This document shows positions 33,400 through 45,237 of a DNA stretch of 64,000 nucleotides, piece by piece. The notes beneath the pieces are model-generated. The model saw nothing but the letters and a program-made list of their open reading frames with translations. It was not told the origin of the DNA and made no database searches. Every line of letters begins with the position of its first letter. The stretch's first letter is position 1. The position numbers were made by a program, and so were the translations under genes. The stretch spans positions 17,112,001 through 17,176,000 of the forward strand of contig CM041465.1 of NCBI GenBank assembly GCA_023213395.1, read 5' to 3'. Source of the DNA: Cycas panzhihuaensis. Its lineage: Eukaryota > Cycadophyta.

Positions 33400-33697
33400 T
33401 GAAAGGGGTTATTTTCACAAGGTCATTACATTAGCTGATTATTTCTAAAATGGGTCTTAAGTAAACTTTAAATTAGATTACTTAAGTGAAATGCACTTTC
33501 ATATGCATTATGTGTAATTTCATTTCACCTAACTCTAATGCTTCCTCTCTCAATATAAAAGTAAAAGCTCAATGGAGGAGAATTAGCCTTACCTCACCAT
33601 TTTATGAGAGCTACTCTCTTTCTCTCAAGTCTCTCTTACTCCCATGTTTGCCTTTATGTTTAGTGCATGGAGATGAAGGATAGATCTACTCTTTTCA
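33400..33697 (+). repeat. 3' LTR of Copia 2
   Basis: Begins TGAAAGGGGTTA and ends CTCTTTTCA, so it keeps both canonical ends. It is followed by the GTTTG target duplication. Confidence 0.92.
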
Positions 33698-33702
33698 GTT
33701 TG

Positions 33703-34171
33703 TGGGCAGTAGGTAGTGTTTGTTCGAAAGTCAAAGTTCCATCCAATTTATGGGAATTAGGTAAGCTTTTGATAACAATAGATACTTAGAACTTTTAGGT
33801 AGAAAGATAAATGTCATATCATTTATGAGATGAATACCTAGTCCTTCTGGGTAGTTTGAAAAACACCCAATCCTTTTGGGTTGGTTTTTAGAGATGATAG
33901 ATGCGTAGTCCTTTTGGGTAAGAGATGTAAATAATACCTCTTTTAGTTAAGTTCACTCAATCCTTTTGAGTAACCTTACCAATAGAAAACTTTTTGTAAT
34001 TAAGTTTCAATACAAATTTCATCTCACCATGAAGAAATATTACCTCATCATCCATACATTTCATATAGTTCCTATCATTTTCACTACAGAAACAAGTATC
34101 CATGACATCGCCACCTCTCACCATCCTATGTCTCTTTTTAGAATATGAGCCTTAGGTGTTAAGGGGGAAAA
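33703..34171 (+). repeat. Element A 3' repeats and polypurine tract
   Basis: Short degenerate units such as CCTAGTCCTTCTGGGTAG, CAATCCTTTTGGGTTGG and GTAGTCCTTTTGGGTAAG recur between 33835 and 33975. The segment GGGAATTAGGTAAG (~33750) repeats GGGAATTAGATAG (~25859) left of Copia 2. TTAAGGGGGAAAA at 34159-34171 is a good polypurine tract candidate. Confidence 0.55.
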
Positions 34172-35314
34172 TGTTTCACCAAAACCTGGCCTCTTCATTT
34201 GCATTTGGATTATGTTGGTGAATTAGTATATGGTATATGATTTTGTAGATGGTAATTGATCTATGTTGATTGTATTTGATGGATTATGCCTTGTTTTGTT
34301 GAAATGATGTATGATTTTTTATTAATAAAATGTAATAAATGATGATGTAGCTACTATTCTTATTATTCTTTTAATGGCATAAACTATGGAAATAAAGTTT
34401 TCTTTATACTCGACTTAACCTCATGCTTCTTTCAAAGTCTAGTTGTTTTTATCTTATTTTCAAGATTTTCACATATGGTTTCATCATTTATCACTTTTTA
34501 GGCCTATACTTAATGCATTTCACCTCATTATCGCTTGTTTTCTCTTTGATGAACTTATTTTTATAATTGAATGCTCATTAAATATCAATTTTTATTATTT
34601 TTTGATCAAATTTCTACTTTATTAAAATCGCTTTTTTCACCCTGTCAGAAATACGATTGATCACGTTTTTAGAATAAAATCACATTTTTGGTAGGTGAAA
34701 AATGCAACTGATCATATTTTTCACTGTCATGCAATGAAAATTTAGGCCATCACACCAAAATTTGGTATGTTGCTACCCAAATTTAATGGGATTTAGTTCT
34801 TTCGATGCCCAAAAGTGTTAAGAGAGTGATTTTTTATTGCAAGAAGGAAAGAAGAAGTGATTTGGCTTTAGTACTGTGAGATTTTGTAAAGTTTTTAGAG
34901 ATTTTTTGAGGAACACTTCTGTGACTTTGAAGACATTATTTTCTAAGGTCTATTGGGTGAAATCTCAAAGAAGTTTTATTGTGTCATTTCTACTCAATTG
35001 TTGATGGGTTGAGCTTCCATTTTCTTGGATCTTTATCAATTTTTTGCTTCAAACTTCTCTTAATTTTATAAGATCTTTCCTATTGAGTTTTGCACTTATT
35101 TCATGGTGTTTTCAAGGTAATTTTAACTCAAAGTTATTTCTTTTTACTGGTTGATTTTTTTCATACTCTCATTTGGTCTTTTAATACTAAAATATATGCT
35201 AAAAGGTCTTCTCTTTATAGGGTTCCTTAAATATAGACTACGGTAGGGCATGGTCATCTCTCCACCAAACATCCAGCTACTCCTTCCCACTCTATCATAG
35301 CAATTTATATTTTC
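34172..35314 (+). repeat. Candidate 3' LTR of element A, and flank; no gene
   Basis: TGTTTCACCAAAACC follows a polypurine tract, as an LTR would. Its partner would lie left of the window, so the right end cannot be set. The stretch contains AT-rich sequence, a TAATGGCATAAACTATGG motif (~34370) and paired phrases around GATTGATCACGTTTTT and ACTGATCATATTTTTC (34650-34720). Confidence 0.35.
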
Positions 35315-36540
35315 GTTGGATTACCATTCTCTTTTGGCATTGTTTGACTCTAGTTTGACCTCTTCATATTGTTAATGCTTCATTCTTTGTCCTTGCTTTG
35401 AAGGAAAGTGTGTGGGAAAATTGGTCAAGTGAAAAGAAAACTACCATTCTAAGGCATTCTTTAGAATAGGAAAGAAGTATTTGTCTTGTATCTATTATTG
35501 TATGCACTTTTATTTTCAAGCTAGCTCTTGTATCTTGAGAATGAAAAGGTGATGGTGTTGTTTGATTGAAACATCTCTTATTTTCAGTTTTTACATTGGA
35601 TTCAAGGATTCCTTTTGGAGCTCTTCCTACTCTAATTATGATAGAATCTTTGGTGGTTAGTGTTGTATAGATGATTATTGTTCAAATTTATGACTTTTCC
35701 ATCATCTCATAGGTCTAAAAATTATCAAAAAATAACAGTAGTTTCCTTTAAGAAGCTCTTATTTATGCATAATTTCATCACTTTAAAACAGAATTAGTTG
35801 CATGCATCAAAGTTGGAATATATTGGTTAGGTTTTCATGTTGATTGATCTCTTTTAAAAGAAATTTACATAAAAAAAATTCATATGATTACTTTCACATT
35901 TTTGCATAGCATCATCTCTCTTAAAATGAATCATGCATATTGCATATAAGAAACTTATCTCATAGTTGCTTGTACATCTTTTATTTAAAAAAAAAAAAAA
36001 GGACTTACATGTATAGTTTCTATTTTGCTTGCTTGTGATTTCATTATTAAAAAAAAAAAGAAGAATTGATGTGAATTTGATCTTATAGTTTCTTTGGTCA
36101 TATTATTTTTCCCTCTTGGCTTTACATCTTTGTGAACATATCAAGACCTAGAAACCTAAACAAGACAAATTATCTTTTTTATTAGCCTACCCTCTCTCAC
36201 ATCTTAGTAAAACTCAAAAGGTTGAAATGATTACAAGAGAAGAGCCCCTAGGAAGGATATCGAGGATATTATAAGTGCAGTTCTAAACTTAGAACTCCTT
36301 CATCAAGTCATATAGGTTAGTGGATTCTATCACCCCATCTCATATCGACACCTTTTATCATACCCACTCTCACTTAGGTAGACGACACCACTAGATGAAT
36401 ATTCCTCCTTAGGAATTAGGTAAAGATGAACCTTTAGGTCTTCTTAAGCTTTATATTAGATCTTCCCTAGGTCCCAACCATCTTTTTGGTAGCCTTGTTG
36501 AGGATCGAATCCAAGAACCTCCTAAAACACGACTAGGGTC

Positions 36541-37485
36541 AAAGAGGAGGACACATGGAAGATGGCCTTCAAAATAAAGCAAGGACTCTTTGAATGGATG
36601 GTTATGCCTTTTAGATTGTATAATGCTCTTGCAACATTTATGATACTAATGAATGAAGTGTTAAGGCCTTACTTGGATAATTTTATTATTGTCTATCTTG
36701 ATGACATTTTAATTTTCAGCAACACATGGGAGGAACATTTGCAATATATAGAAGGAGTTTTAAAGACTTTGGATAAGCATCATTTGAAGCCTAATGTGAA
36801 GAAGTGTGAATTGGCAAGGAAAACTTGGTCTTCTTGGGCTTTGTGGTAAGAGGAAGAAAGTTAAGCATCAACCTACTGAAGACTCAAGTCATCCTCAAAT
36901 GGCCTTGGCCAATAAACACCGCAGAGATGAGAAGTTTTTTAGGAGCTTGTCAATACTTGAGAAAGTTTATTTTTCATATCTCAGAGGTTGTAGTACCTCT
37001 ATATGGATTGATAAAAGTTAGTAAAACATTTACTTAGGGTTCCAAGGAGGAAGAAGCTTTTATTCTTTTAAAGAAGAAAGTTTATGAAGCACTAGTTTTG
37101 GCAATGCCAAATTTGTAAAGGCCTTTTGAAGTAGAAGCTGATGCAAGTGGAAATATGATAGGAGTTGTCCTCATTTAAGATGGGAATCCTATTGCTTACC
37201 ATTTATAAGTATTTACCCTTTAAGTGAAAAACTACCTAATATATGATTTGGAAATGTTCATACTACATCAAGCATGTCAGCATTGGAGGTCCTACTTACT
37301 TAGAAAAGAGGTTGTAGTTCATGCTGATCATAAGCCTCTTTAATTTTTGTAAACCCAAAGTAAATTACAATAAGTAAGACACATGAAGTGGATGAGTTAT
37401 TTATAATAATTCAATATTATAATTAAGTATAAAAGGGGATCTACTAACAAAATTGTTGATATGTTATCTAGACCACCTTGCTCCA
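36541..37485 (+). pseudogene. Element B RT C-half and RNase H, unit 1
   Basis: Begins in RT at KEEDTWKMAFKIKQGLFEWM; MPFRLYNALATFM and the catalytic VYLDDILIFS (YLDD at ~36694-36705) follow, then HHLKPNVKKCE and a frameshift at ~36815. RNase H: RPFEVEADASGNMIG, YLIYDLEMF, HADHKPL and HMKWMSYL, ending near DMLSRPP. The ATG at 36562 is internal to RT, not a start. Confidence 0.85.
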
Positions 37486-37529
37486 CTTCTTCTTCTGCTT
37501 TTATTTATAGTTCTCTTATGACTTTGTAG

Positions 37530-38050
37530 GTGGAACCAATATATCATGAAGAGTACAAAGACTTGTACCATGAAGATGAAGCCTTGAAGGAAGAATTGGA
37601 GAACTTAGCCAAAGGAAGACCTTTCCATCTTACTTGGAAGGATGGTCTACTTTTCAAAGGGAAGCAACTATATGTTCCATCAAAAGGAGACAAGATCAAG
37701 TGGCTTAGAGAAGCCCATACTGCTAAAGTAGCTGGTCACTTTGGTGTAGAGAAGACTTTAGTAAACTTGAGAAGATATGTTGTATGGAAAAAGATGCAAA
37801 ATGATGTAAGCAAATATGTAAAAGGATGTGTAATTTCTAATACTCCTAAGTTTTCTTCTAGAACATTAAGATTATATATACCACTACATATTCCTTCTAA
37901 GCCTTGGAAAAGTATCTCTATAGATTTCTTAGGGGGACTTCCTATGACTAGGAAGGGACATGACTATCTCTTTGTTGTTATAGATAGATTTATCGAGATG
38001 ATATGTTTAATACCTTGTAAGAAGACAATCATAGGAGTAGGGGCAATTAC
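37530..38050 (+). pseudogene. Element B integrase, unit 1, cut at the duplication joint
   Basis: HTAKVAGHFGVEKT and CVISNTPKF are the zinc-binding region; the second Cys of the usual CxxC is Ser, in both units. ISIDFLGGLP carries the first catalytic Asp, then FVVIDRF. The frame runs through GVGAIT into unrelated leader sequence at the unit 2 start, giving a chimaeric tail. Confidence 0.85.
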
Positions 38051-40784
38051 GTTAGATTACCATTCTCTTTTGGCATTGTTTGACTCTAGTTTGGCCTCTT
38101 TATATTGTTAATGCTTCATTCTTTGTCCTTGCTTTGAAGGAAAGTGTATGGGAAAATTGGTCAAGTGAAAAGGAAACTACTACTCTAAGGCATTCTTTAG
38201 AATAGGAAAGAAGTATTTGTCTTGTATCTATTATTGTATGCACTTTTATTTTCAAGCTAGCTCTTATATCTTGAGAATGAAAAGGTGATGGTGTTATTTG
38301 ATTGAAACATCTCTTATTTTCTATTTTTACATTGGGTTCAAGGATTCCTTTTGGAGCTCTTCCTACTCTAATTGTGATAGAATCTTTGGTGGTTAATGTT
38401 GTATAGATGATTATTGTCAGATTTATGACTTTTCCATCATCTCATAGGTCTAAAAATTATCAGAAAACAACAGTAGTTTCCTTTAAGAAGCTCTTATTTA
38501 TGCATAATTTCATCACTTTTAAAGGGAATTAGTTGCATGCATCAAAGTTGGAATATATTGGCTAGGTTTTCATGTTGATTGATCTCTTTTAAAAGAAATT
38601 TACATTAAAAAAATTCATATGATTACTTTTAGATTTTTGCATAGCATCATCTCTCTTAAAATGAATCATGCATATTGCACATAAGAAACTTATCTCATAG
38701 TTGCTTGTACATCTTTTATAAAAAAAAAAAAAAAAGGACTTATATGTATAGTTTCTAGTTTGCTCACTTGTGATTTCATTATTAAAAAAAAAAAAGGATT
38801 GATGTGAGTTTGATCTTATAGTTTATTTGGTCATATTATTTTGCCCTCTTGGCTTTACATCTTTCTAAATATATCAAGACCTAGAAACCTAAACAAGATA
38901 AATTATCTTTTCTATTAGCCTACCCTCTCTCACATTTTAGTAAAACTCAAAAGGTTGAAATGATTACAAGAGAAGAGCCCCTAGGAAGGATATCGAGGAT
39001 ATTATAAGTGCAGTTCTAAACTTAGAACTCCTTCATCAAGTCATATAGGTTAGTGGATTCTATCACCCCATCTCATATTGACACCTTTCATCATACCCAC
39101 ACTCACTTAGGTAGATGACACCACTAGATGAATATTCCTCCTTAGGAGTTAGGTAAAGATGAACCTTTAGGTCTTCTTAAGCTTTATATTAGGTCTTCCC
39201 TAGGTCTGAACTATCTTTTTAGTAGCCTTGTTGAGGATCCAATCCAAGAACCCCCTAAAACGCCACTAGGGTCAAAGAGGAGGACACATGGAAGATGGCC
39301 TTCAAAATAAAGCAAGGACTCTTTAAATGGATGGTTATGCCTTTTAGATTGTATAATGCTCTTGCAACATTTATGATACTAATGAATGAAGTGTTAAGGC
39401 CTTACTTGGATAATTTTATTATTGTCTATCTTGATGACATTTTAATTTTCAGTAACACATGGGAGGAACATTTGCAACATATAGAAGGAGTTTTAAAGAC
39501 TTTGGATAAGCATCATTTGAAGCCTAATGTGAAGAAGTGTGAATTTGGAAAGGAAAACTTGGTCTTCTTGGGCTTTGTGATAAGAGGAAGAAAGTTAAGC
39601 ATCAACCTACTCAAGACTCAAGTCATCGTCAAATGACCTTGGCCAATAAACACCGCAGAGATGAGAAGTTTTTTAGGAGCTTATCAATACTTGAGAAAGT
39701 TTATTTTTCATATCTCAAAGGTTGTAGTACCTCTACATGGATTAATAAAAGTTAGTAAAACATTTACTTAGGGTTCCAAGGAGGAAGAAGCTTTTATTCT
39801 TTTAAAGAAGAAAGTTTATGAAGCACTAGTTTTAGCAATGCCAAATTTGTAAAGGCCTTTTGAAGTAGAAGCTGATACAAGTGGAAATATGATAGGATTT
39901 GTCCTTATTTAAGATGGGAATCCTATTGCTTACCATTTAGAAGTATTTACCTTTTAAGTAAAAAACTACCCAATATATGATTTGGAAATGTTCATACTAC
40001 ATCAAGCATGTCAGCATTGGAGGTCCTACTTACTTGGAAAAGAGGTTGCAGTTCATGCCGATCATAAGCCTCTTTAATTTTTGTAAACCCAAAGTAAATT
40101 ACAACAACTAAGACACATGAAGTGGATGAGTTATTTACAATAATTCAATATTATAATTAAGTATAAAAGGGGATCTACTAACAAAATTGTTGATATGTTA
40201 TCTAGACCACCTTGCTCCACTTCTTCTTCTACTTTTATTTATAGTTCTCTTATGACTTTGTAGGTGGAACCAATACATCATGAAGAGTACAAAGACTTGT
40301 ACCATGAAGATGAAGCCTTAAAGGAAGAATTGAAGAACTTAGCCAAAGGAAGACCTTTCCATCTTACTTGGAAGGATGGTCTACTTTTCAAAGGGAAGCA
40401 GCTATATGTTCCATTAAAAGGAGACAAGATCAAGTGGCTTAGAGAAGCCCATACTTCTAAAGTAGCTGGTCACTTTGGTATAGAGAAGACTTTAGTAAAC
40501 TTGAGAAGATATGTTGTATGGAAAAAGATGCAAAATGATGTAGGCAAATATGTAAAAGGATGTGTAATTTCTAATACTCCTAAGTTTTCTTCTAGAAAAT
40601 TAAGATTATATATACCACTACATATTCCTTCTAAGCCTTGGAAAAGTATATCTATAGATTTCTTAGGGGGACTTCCCATGACTAGGAAGGGACATGACTA
40701 TCTCTTTGTTGTTATAGATAGATTTATCAAGATGATATGTTTAATACCTTGTAAGAAGACAATCATAGGAGTAGGGGCAATTGC
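38051..40784 (+). repeat. Tandem unit 2 of element B
   Basis: Starts GTTAGATTACCATTCTC and ends where integrase continues normally (GCATTGTTCTTTGAGCATG). The integrase segments of the two units differ at about 8 residues in 175, which indicates an old duplication rather than an assembly copy. A 14-15 base A-run lies near 38720. Confidence 0.9.
39274..40220 (+). pseudogene. Element B RT C-half and RNase H, unit 2
   Basis: Same content as unit 1 and better preserved: MAFKIKQGLFKWM through the catalytic YLDD (~39427) to GKENLVFLGFVIRGRKLSINLLKT in one frame, then RNase H with RPFEVEADTSGNMIGF, NYPIYDLEMF and HADHKPL. The frameshift of unit 1 at ~36815 is not present here. Confidence 0.85.
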
Positions 40785-41495
40785 ATTGTTCTTTGAGCAT
40801 GTATGGAAGAATTTTAGCTTACCTTCTTCCATAATTTCAGATTGAGACACTCGATTCCTTTGATCATTTTGGAAGATATTGTGGGAGATGATGGATACTA
40901 AATTGAAGAGGAGTATAAGTTTCAATCCTCAAATAGATGGACAAACCAAAGTAGTGAATATAACTTTGGTATATTTGTTAAGAAGATATAATTCCAAGCA
41001 TCCAAAGACTTGGGATAAATCATTAGCTTTTCTATAATCTGCATTTAATAAGGCAATGCATGCATAACACTCTAAAGAACCTTTTGAAGTTTATTTGGGA
41101 TACTTGCCTCAAAGTCCATTTGAATTAGAGTTTTCCATGTAAGCTAAGGAATGATCCACCAAAGATACTTGGAGGAGATACAGAGAGTCCATAAAGAAGT
41201 ATATGATCAACTTCTAAGGACTCAACAAAAGTATAAGGAAAGACATTATAAGCATGGGCAAGAGTGTACTTTTTAAGAAGGGGATTTAGTATGGTTATAC
41301 TTGAGCAAGGAGAGGTTGAAAGGAGACGGCAAGAAACTCAAACCTATAAGGTATGGACCTTTTAAGATTTTAAGAGAAGTAGGTGGAAATGATTTCCAAC
41401 TTGATCTTCTACCTTATATACAAATATATTTAGTAGTAAATGCTAAATATTTAAAACTCTTTGAGCCCTCTATGTTAGATGAGGAGAAGGACTAG
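40264..41495 (+). pseudogene. Element B integrase, unit 2, to its C-terminus
   Basis: Zinc region and first catalytic Asp as in unit 1. It continues to SIISD (second Asp) and DGQTKVVN, where the catalytic Glu of the usual QTEVVN is Lys. The C-terminal domain is readable at 41301-41495 (LKPIRYGPFKILREVG, VVNAKYLKLFEP). Stops and frameshifts lie between. Confidence 0.85.
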
Positions 41496-42100
41496 TTCAC
41501 TTTACCTTTAGTTGATGACTTATATTTGGAAAGTGAGGAGCCTCTCAAGGAGGATTATATCTTGGAGAGAAAATCCACCAAAACAAGACGTGAGACACAC
41601 GAATCTTTTAGGATTGAAGTAGTAAGATAGTTTCTTAGTAAGGCCAAGTGGTTTAGTAGGCAACAAGGGGAAAAACACTTCCCCTCTCTTCAATTCTAAG
41701 CTAAATAGGAGTTGGTTATTTTTCAAGGAAAGGGAGCCATGATCCAAGAGGATCTACCATATGTCTACAAGAGGTAAAAAATTCTAGGCATTAGTATAAC
41801 TGAAGGAGATAGGACCAAATGGTATCAAACTAATATAAAATTTTATGAAAAGGAATAAGACTACAAGTGTGAAAAAAGTGGGGTTCAAAAGATATCATTT
41901 GATTAGATGGTAAGCCTTGTTTTGCAGAAAATTGCTCCCATAGCCAACAAAAAAATAGCAATACATACTATTTTTAAATCAATGAAAATAGAGAAAAATG
42001 ATATCCAAATAAGCTAAAATTTTGAGAAAGTAATAGGGACATAGGTACCTATACATATACCAAATTTGAGTGTAATTGGAGTTTGTTAGCCTTAGGTATT
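41496..42100 (+). other. Element B 3' region up to Copia 3
   Basis: The first part still reads as a polyprotein tail (LKEDYILERKSTKTRR, KAKWFSRQQGE). From ~41780 it is AT-rich without a recognised gene. The last 5 bases GTATT are the left target site of Copia 3. Confidence 0.5.
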
Positions 42101-42523
42101 TGTTAGAAAGGTTAATGTTACTTTTTAAGGTCAATGTTATAAAGTTACAATGTTTAATTATTATTCATTATGTAAAGTTCATTGAAATGAGCAACTGTCC
42201 ATTTCAATGAACCTTTCACTTCTTAAAAGCCCTCTCCTATAATCTAGGAGAGATACTGGGAGGCTCTCTGGTTATCCTAAGCATGTCTTAAGGCTGGTCT
42301 TAAACCTTTGGATAGTATGTAGGAGGTATTCTTGGCCAGGTTTGATTCTCATAGCTATGTAAAGGTTTTCAGCCAATAGAATTTCTCTTTTAGAGGTGGT
42401 TTTTCTTCCCCAGAAGGGGTTTTCCACCTACCAATAATGTGTATCAGTGTAATGTCTTTTTGTCACTAGTTTATGATTTACAATTAACAATGATGATATT
42501 GCATATGATACCTATCTTCAACA
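42101..42523 (+). repeat. 5' LTR of Copia 3
   Basis: Begins TGTTAGAAAGGTTAATG and ends CTATCTTCAACA. It aligns over its full length with 48532-48952; differences are mostly transitions. Confidence 0.93.
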
Positions 42524-42535
42524 TGGTATCAGAGC
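42524..42535 (+). other. Primer-binding site of Copia 3
   Basis: TGGTATCAGAGC directly abuts the LTR and continues TAGG, a perfect initiator tRNA-Met type site. Confidence 0.93.
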
Positions 42536-44280
42536 TAGGTCAATCAACATCCTCCTAGTGTATTCTTGTAATTCTTCTAAAATCCCCAGTATCAAGGCAG
42601 TAATGATTTTGATCCTGTAGCACTCCAAGAAACATACTATCACCACTGATGATAATATCTCATGCTCCTCTAAGCCCATGCTATTACTCCCCTGTTTACA
42701 CTACTACATCATCAAAGTAGAAGCCAAAGTACATACTAGAGAAGGCACCATCAGACCAACTATCCACGACTCATCATTATTTAAACAACTCATTAACAAA
42801 AACTAACAAGGAGTTGGCAATGGAAATATGAAATGCCATTACATATATGGATGTAAACTTGAGAGGATTTAAATTTTTTAAGTGCTATTGTCATTGAGAA
42901 ATGCCAACAAATGATTCACGGCCAGACAAAGAAGAAACCGATCAATGATTGAATGATAAGACAGAGGAGATGCCAACACTGAGAACTGAAATATGCTATC
43001 GCAAACTAAAAAATCCCATTACTAGAGGTGATACCATTAGAGTCCTCATGCTACTATAGAGTCATGCTGAGGAAATAAGATATAGAAATGAATGAGATCT
43101 TCTGAGAAATGAAGCTACTATGCCTACCAGTCAACCTCTGTTCCTAGATAGAGAATAAAAGCAAATTGAATGCTATCAGTCGTCACCTCTTTCCACCCTA
43201 CCTACTTCATCTAGGTTGATGCTCTTGCATAACTCCTCCCATTGAAGAAATCCTAGAGCAATTGTTGCACTTTGAGAACTCTGGTTGACCTACTAACCAA
43301 AACAACATTATGGCCATCATCACTAAACACCATCACTACTGAACCCCACAGAACAATGCTATTCGATTACTGAAATCTCACAGTCGCTGCCTCGAATGAA
43401 GAAGAAAATGATCAAGTAGGATTTCATCCCTAAATGTGGACTCCAAAATAAAGTTTTTCTTTGTTACAACCTCTTTCAGGTCCACGCATTGCCCTTCCCC
43501 CTTATTATACTTTAACAATTAATCAAATGATTTATCCCCCCCCTTTACACTTTAATCAATGGTATTTAATCAATGACTTCCCAAACTCCTACCTTACAGA
43601 ATTCATTTCAATATTTATCCATTAATACTTTTATTTAAATTATCTATTAGGGTTCTTTACCTCACTAGTTGTCCCCTTAGGATAATTATTTAATCAATTT
43701 AAACTGAGTACTTAACTAAACCAAAATAGTTAATTTCTAAAGTGAGTGAAACCCCCACTTTTTATGACTTAATTAAATCATAATATTAATACCCCCTCCC
43801 CTTAATTATTTAATTTTAAACCCTATGATCTAAATGCTAGATCATAGTCATAAACCCTCCACTTATCTATCATTTAATAAATCCATAGTAAAACTTTAGG
43901 ATTTCTTAAATTAACTTGGTTTCTTAATTAAATCATTTATCAACTTGATACCTTTTCAAAAATTAAGGGGAATATTTATCATTAATTTTCTTTTTTCTTT
44001 AAGGGGATGATATTTACACAAATTATCTAAATCAACAACAATGGCCCTAAGTAGTTTTTCATGTCTCTACCATAAATATTTGATTAAACATCTCTATTAA
44101 TTATCAATGGAAAATTAAATGATACCTTTAATGTTTAGTGGTCATTAATGAATTTTGTGACCTATTAATTCACCTACAGTCAAACTGGTCAAACCTCTTT
44201 CAAGAGGATCTCTAATAATCTACAATCAACTTGTCAAAACCTCTTTTAAGAGGATCTCTAATCATCATTTTATTTCCATA
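42536..44280 (+). other. Leader of Copia 3
   Basis: 1.75 kb without a recognised ORF. Long AT-rich runs with CCCC blocks (e.g. ~43497-43545). The last 100 bases hold two tandem hairpins. Confidence 0.5.
44180..44270 (+). repeat. Two tandem hairpin units just before gag
   Basis: CCTCTT-TC-AAGAGG (44194-44207) and CCTCTT-TT-AAGAGG (44240-44253), each preceded by GTCAAA and followed by ATCTCTAAT, with a 46-base period. They end about 28 bases before the gag ATG. Confidence 0.7.
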
Positions 44281-45237
44281 ATGGCACTCATACCAAGTTT
44301 AACTACCTATATACCAATTCAAGTTTTAAATGGCTCAAATTATGCTGATTGGAAGAATCAAATATCCCATCAGCTTAAACAACAAAAGATATGGCGATAT
44401 GTTATAGGTGAATTTACAAAACCAAAAGATGAAAAACCAAAAATCTATATGGTCTATCTAATAAATTGTGATGGAGCCCTATGTACCATCCTATCATCTC
44501 TTTCACTAGACATTAGTCATTAATTGTCTGATACAAATGATCTTGCCACCATCTAGAAAACCCTTAAGGGAAAATATGATAAAGTTGACACACAACAACT
44601 AGCTATCCTAGAACAACAATTATATGATCTTAAATATGATGACTTTTCTAAAGTCAAAGATTTCTTATCCAAAATTTAACTTATCAACAAAGAATTAGGG
44701 AATTGTATTAAATCTGCAATAAAAGTAGGTGATAAAGAAGAAAAAGTCACACATGCCAAAGATGACAATACACTCATTCGTTTGGCAATAAACAAACTTT
44801 CGAAGCATTTTAATCTTTTCAAGAGTGTTAGACAGCAAGCTGGTAATCCACCAGTAACCTTCAATCAGTTGATAAATCAACTGATAGAACACCAAATAAT
44901 ATTGATTCAAATCAGAAAATTAAAAGATCCTTCTCAGGATTTCTTTTCAAAATCAAAACCACAATATAAAACTAAATATCAAAATAATTACAATAGTAAT
45001 CCTAAGTTTCAAAAACCTCACAGAGGTCCACCATTTACTTCTTAAAATAATACTAAGTATTCTAGACCACCAAGATACCTGAATACCTCTAAACAGTTTG
45101 TTCCAAATAGAAACACTATAAATCCTTCACAAAACATCAATTATGCTTATTGCCATAAAAAGGGCCACACCATTGATGTCTGTAGAAATAGAATAGCTTT
45201 AGAAGCTTTGAAAGCTTCTAAGGGAATTCAATCATAA
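44281..45237 (+). pseudogene. Copia 3 gag relic
   Basis: ATG at 44281 opens MALIPSLTTYIPIQVLNG, then NYADWKNQISHQLKQQKIW, a typical copia gag (UBN2-like) start. Later INKLSKHFNLF and VTFNQLINQLIEHQ. The zinc knuckle near 45142 reads YAYCHKKGHTIDVC: the first Cys is Tyr. About five in-frame stops. Confidence 0.85.

Larger units (their letters stand above)
25905..33697 (+). mobile_element. Copia 2: Ty1/copia element with doubled 5' LTR
   Basis: Bounded by a perfect 5-bp target duplication GTTTG (25900-25904 and 33698-33702). Order: LTR (25905-26200), second LTR (26201-26493), primer site, ~2 kb leader, gag, protease, integrase, RT, RNase H, polypurine tract, 3' LTR. Checkpoints from gag (28459) to RNase H (32746) all lie in one frame, so decay is by stop-creating substitutions with few net indels. 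It sits in a repeat of element A containing CCAGTTTGTGGG. Confidence 0.92.
11606..34171 (+). mobile_element. Older Ty3/gypsy element A, interrupted by three younger insertions
   Basis: Plus-strand pol sequence resumes exactly where the CpG-rich element ends. Segments in order are protease-RT linker and RT (11640-12857), spacer, RNase H N-part (13890-13998), Copia 1, RNase H C-part (21587-21873), motif repeats, an antisense PMD relic (24596 to ~22900), more motif repeats, Copia 2, repeats and a polypurine tract at 34159-34171. Its gag and 5' LTR should lie left of the window. The linker segment HLVGSSPSFPYGHHKLGF closely matches HLVGTLPSFPSRHHKLGF of element D (~59680-59730). That everything from RT to 34171 is one element is inferred from continuity. 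Confidence 0.6.
35315..38050 (+). repeat. Tandem unit 1 of element B (~2.73 kb)
   Basis: Matches 38051-40784 nearly base for base with an offset of 2733-2736. It starts GTTGGATTACCATTCTC and ends GGGGCAATTAC within integrase. The leader part (35315-36540) holds AT-rich sequence with A-runs at ~35987 and ~36048 and no recognised ORF. Confidence 0.9.
35315..41495 (+). mobile_element. Gypsy element B: internally deleted and tandemly duplicated
   Basis: A different Ty3/gypsy lineage from A, C and D, with RT, RNase H and integrase in gypsy order. Gag, protease and the N-terminal half of RT are absent from both tandem copies, so that deletion came before the duplication. Its LTRs are not securely identified; the 3' one may be represented by 48953-49441 beyond Copia 3. 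Confidence 0.7.

Noticed and set aside
36562-36849. ATG-started 95-residue protein as a real gene
   Set aside because: It begins inside the RT domain (KEEDTWKMAFK); the ATG is an internal codon.
42524-42540. tRNA-Met gene
   Set aside because: Only the 12-base primer-binding match is present; no cloverleaf surrounds it.
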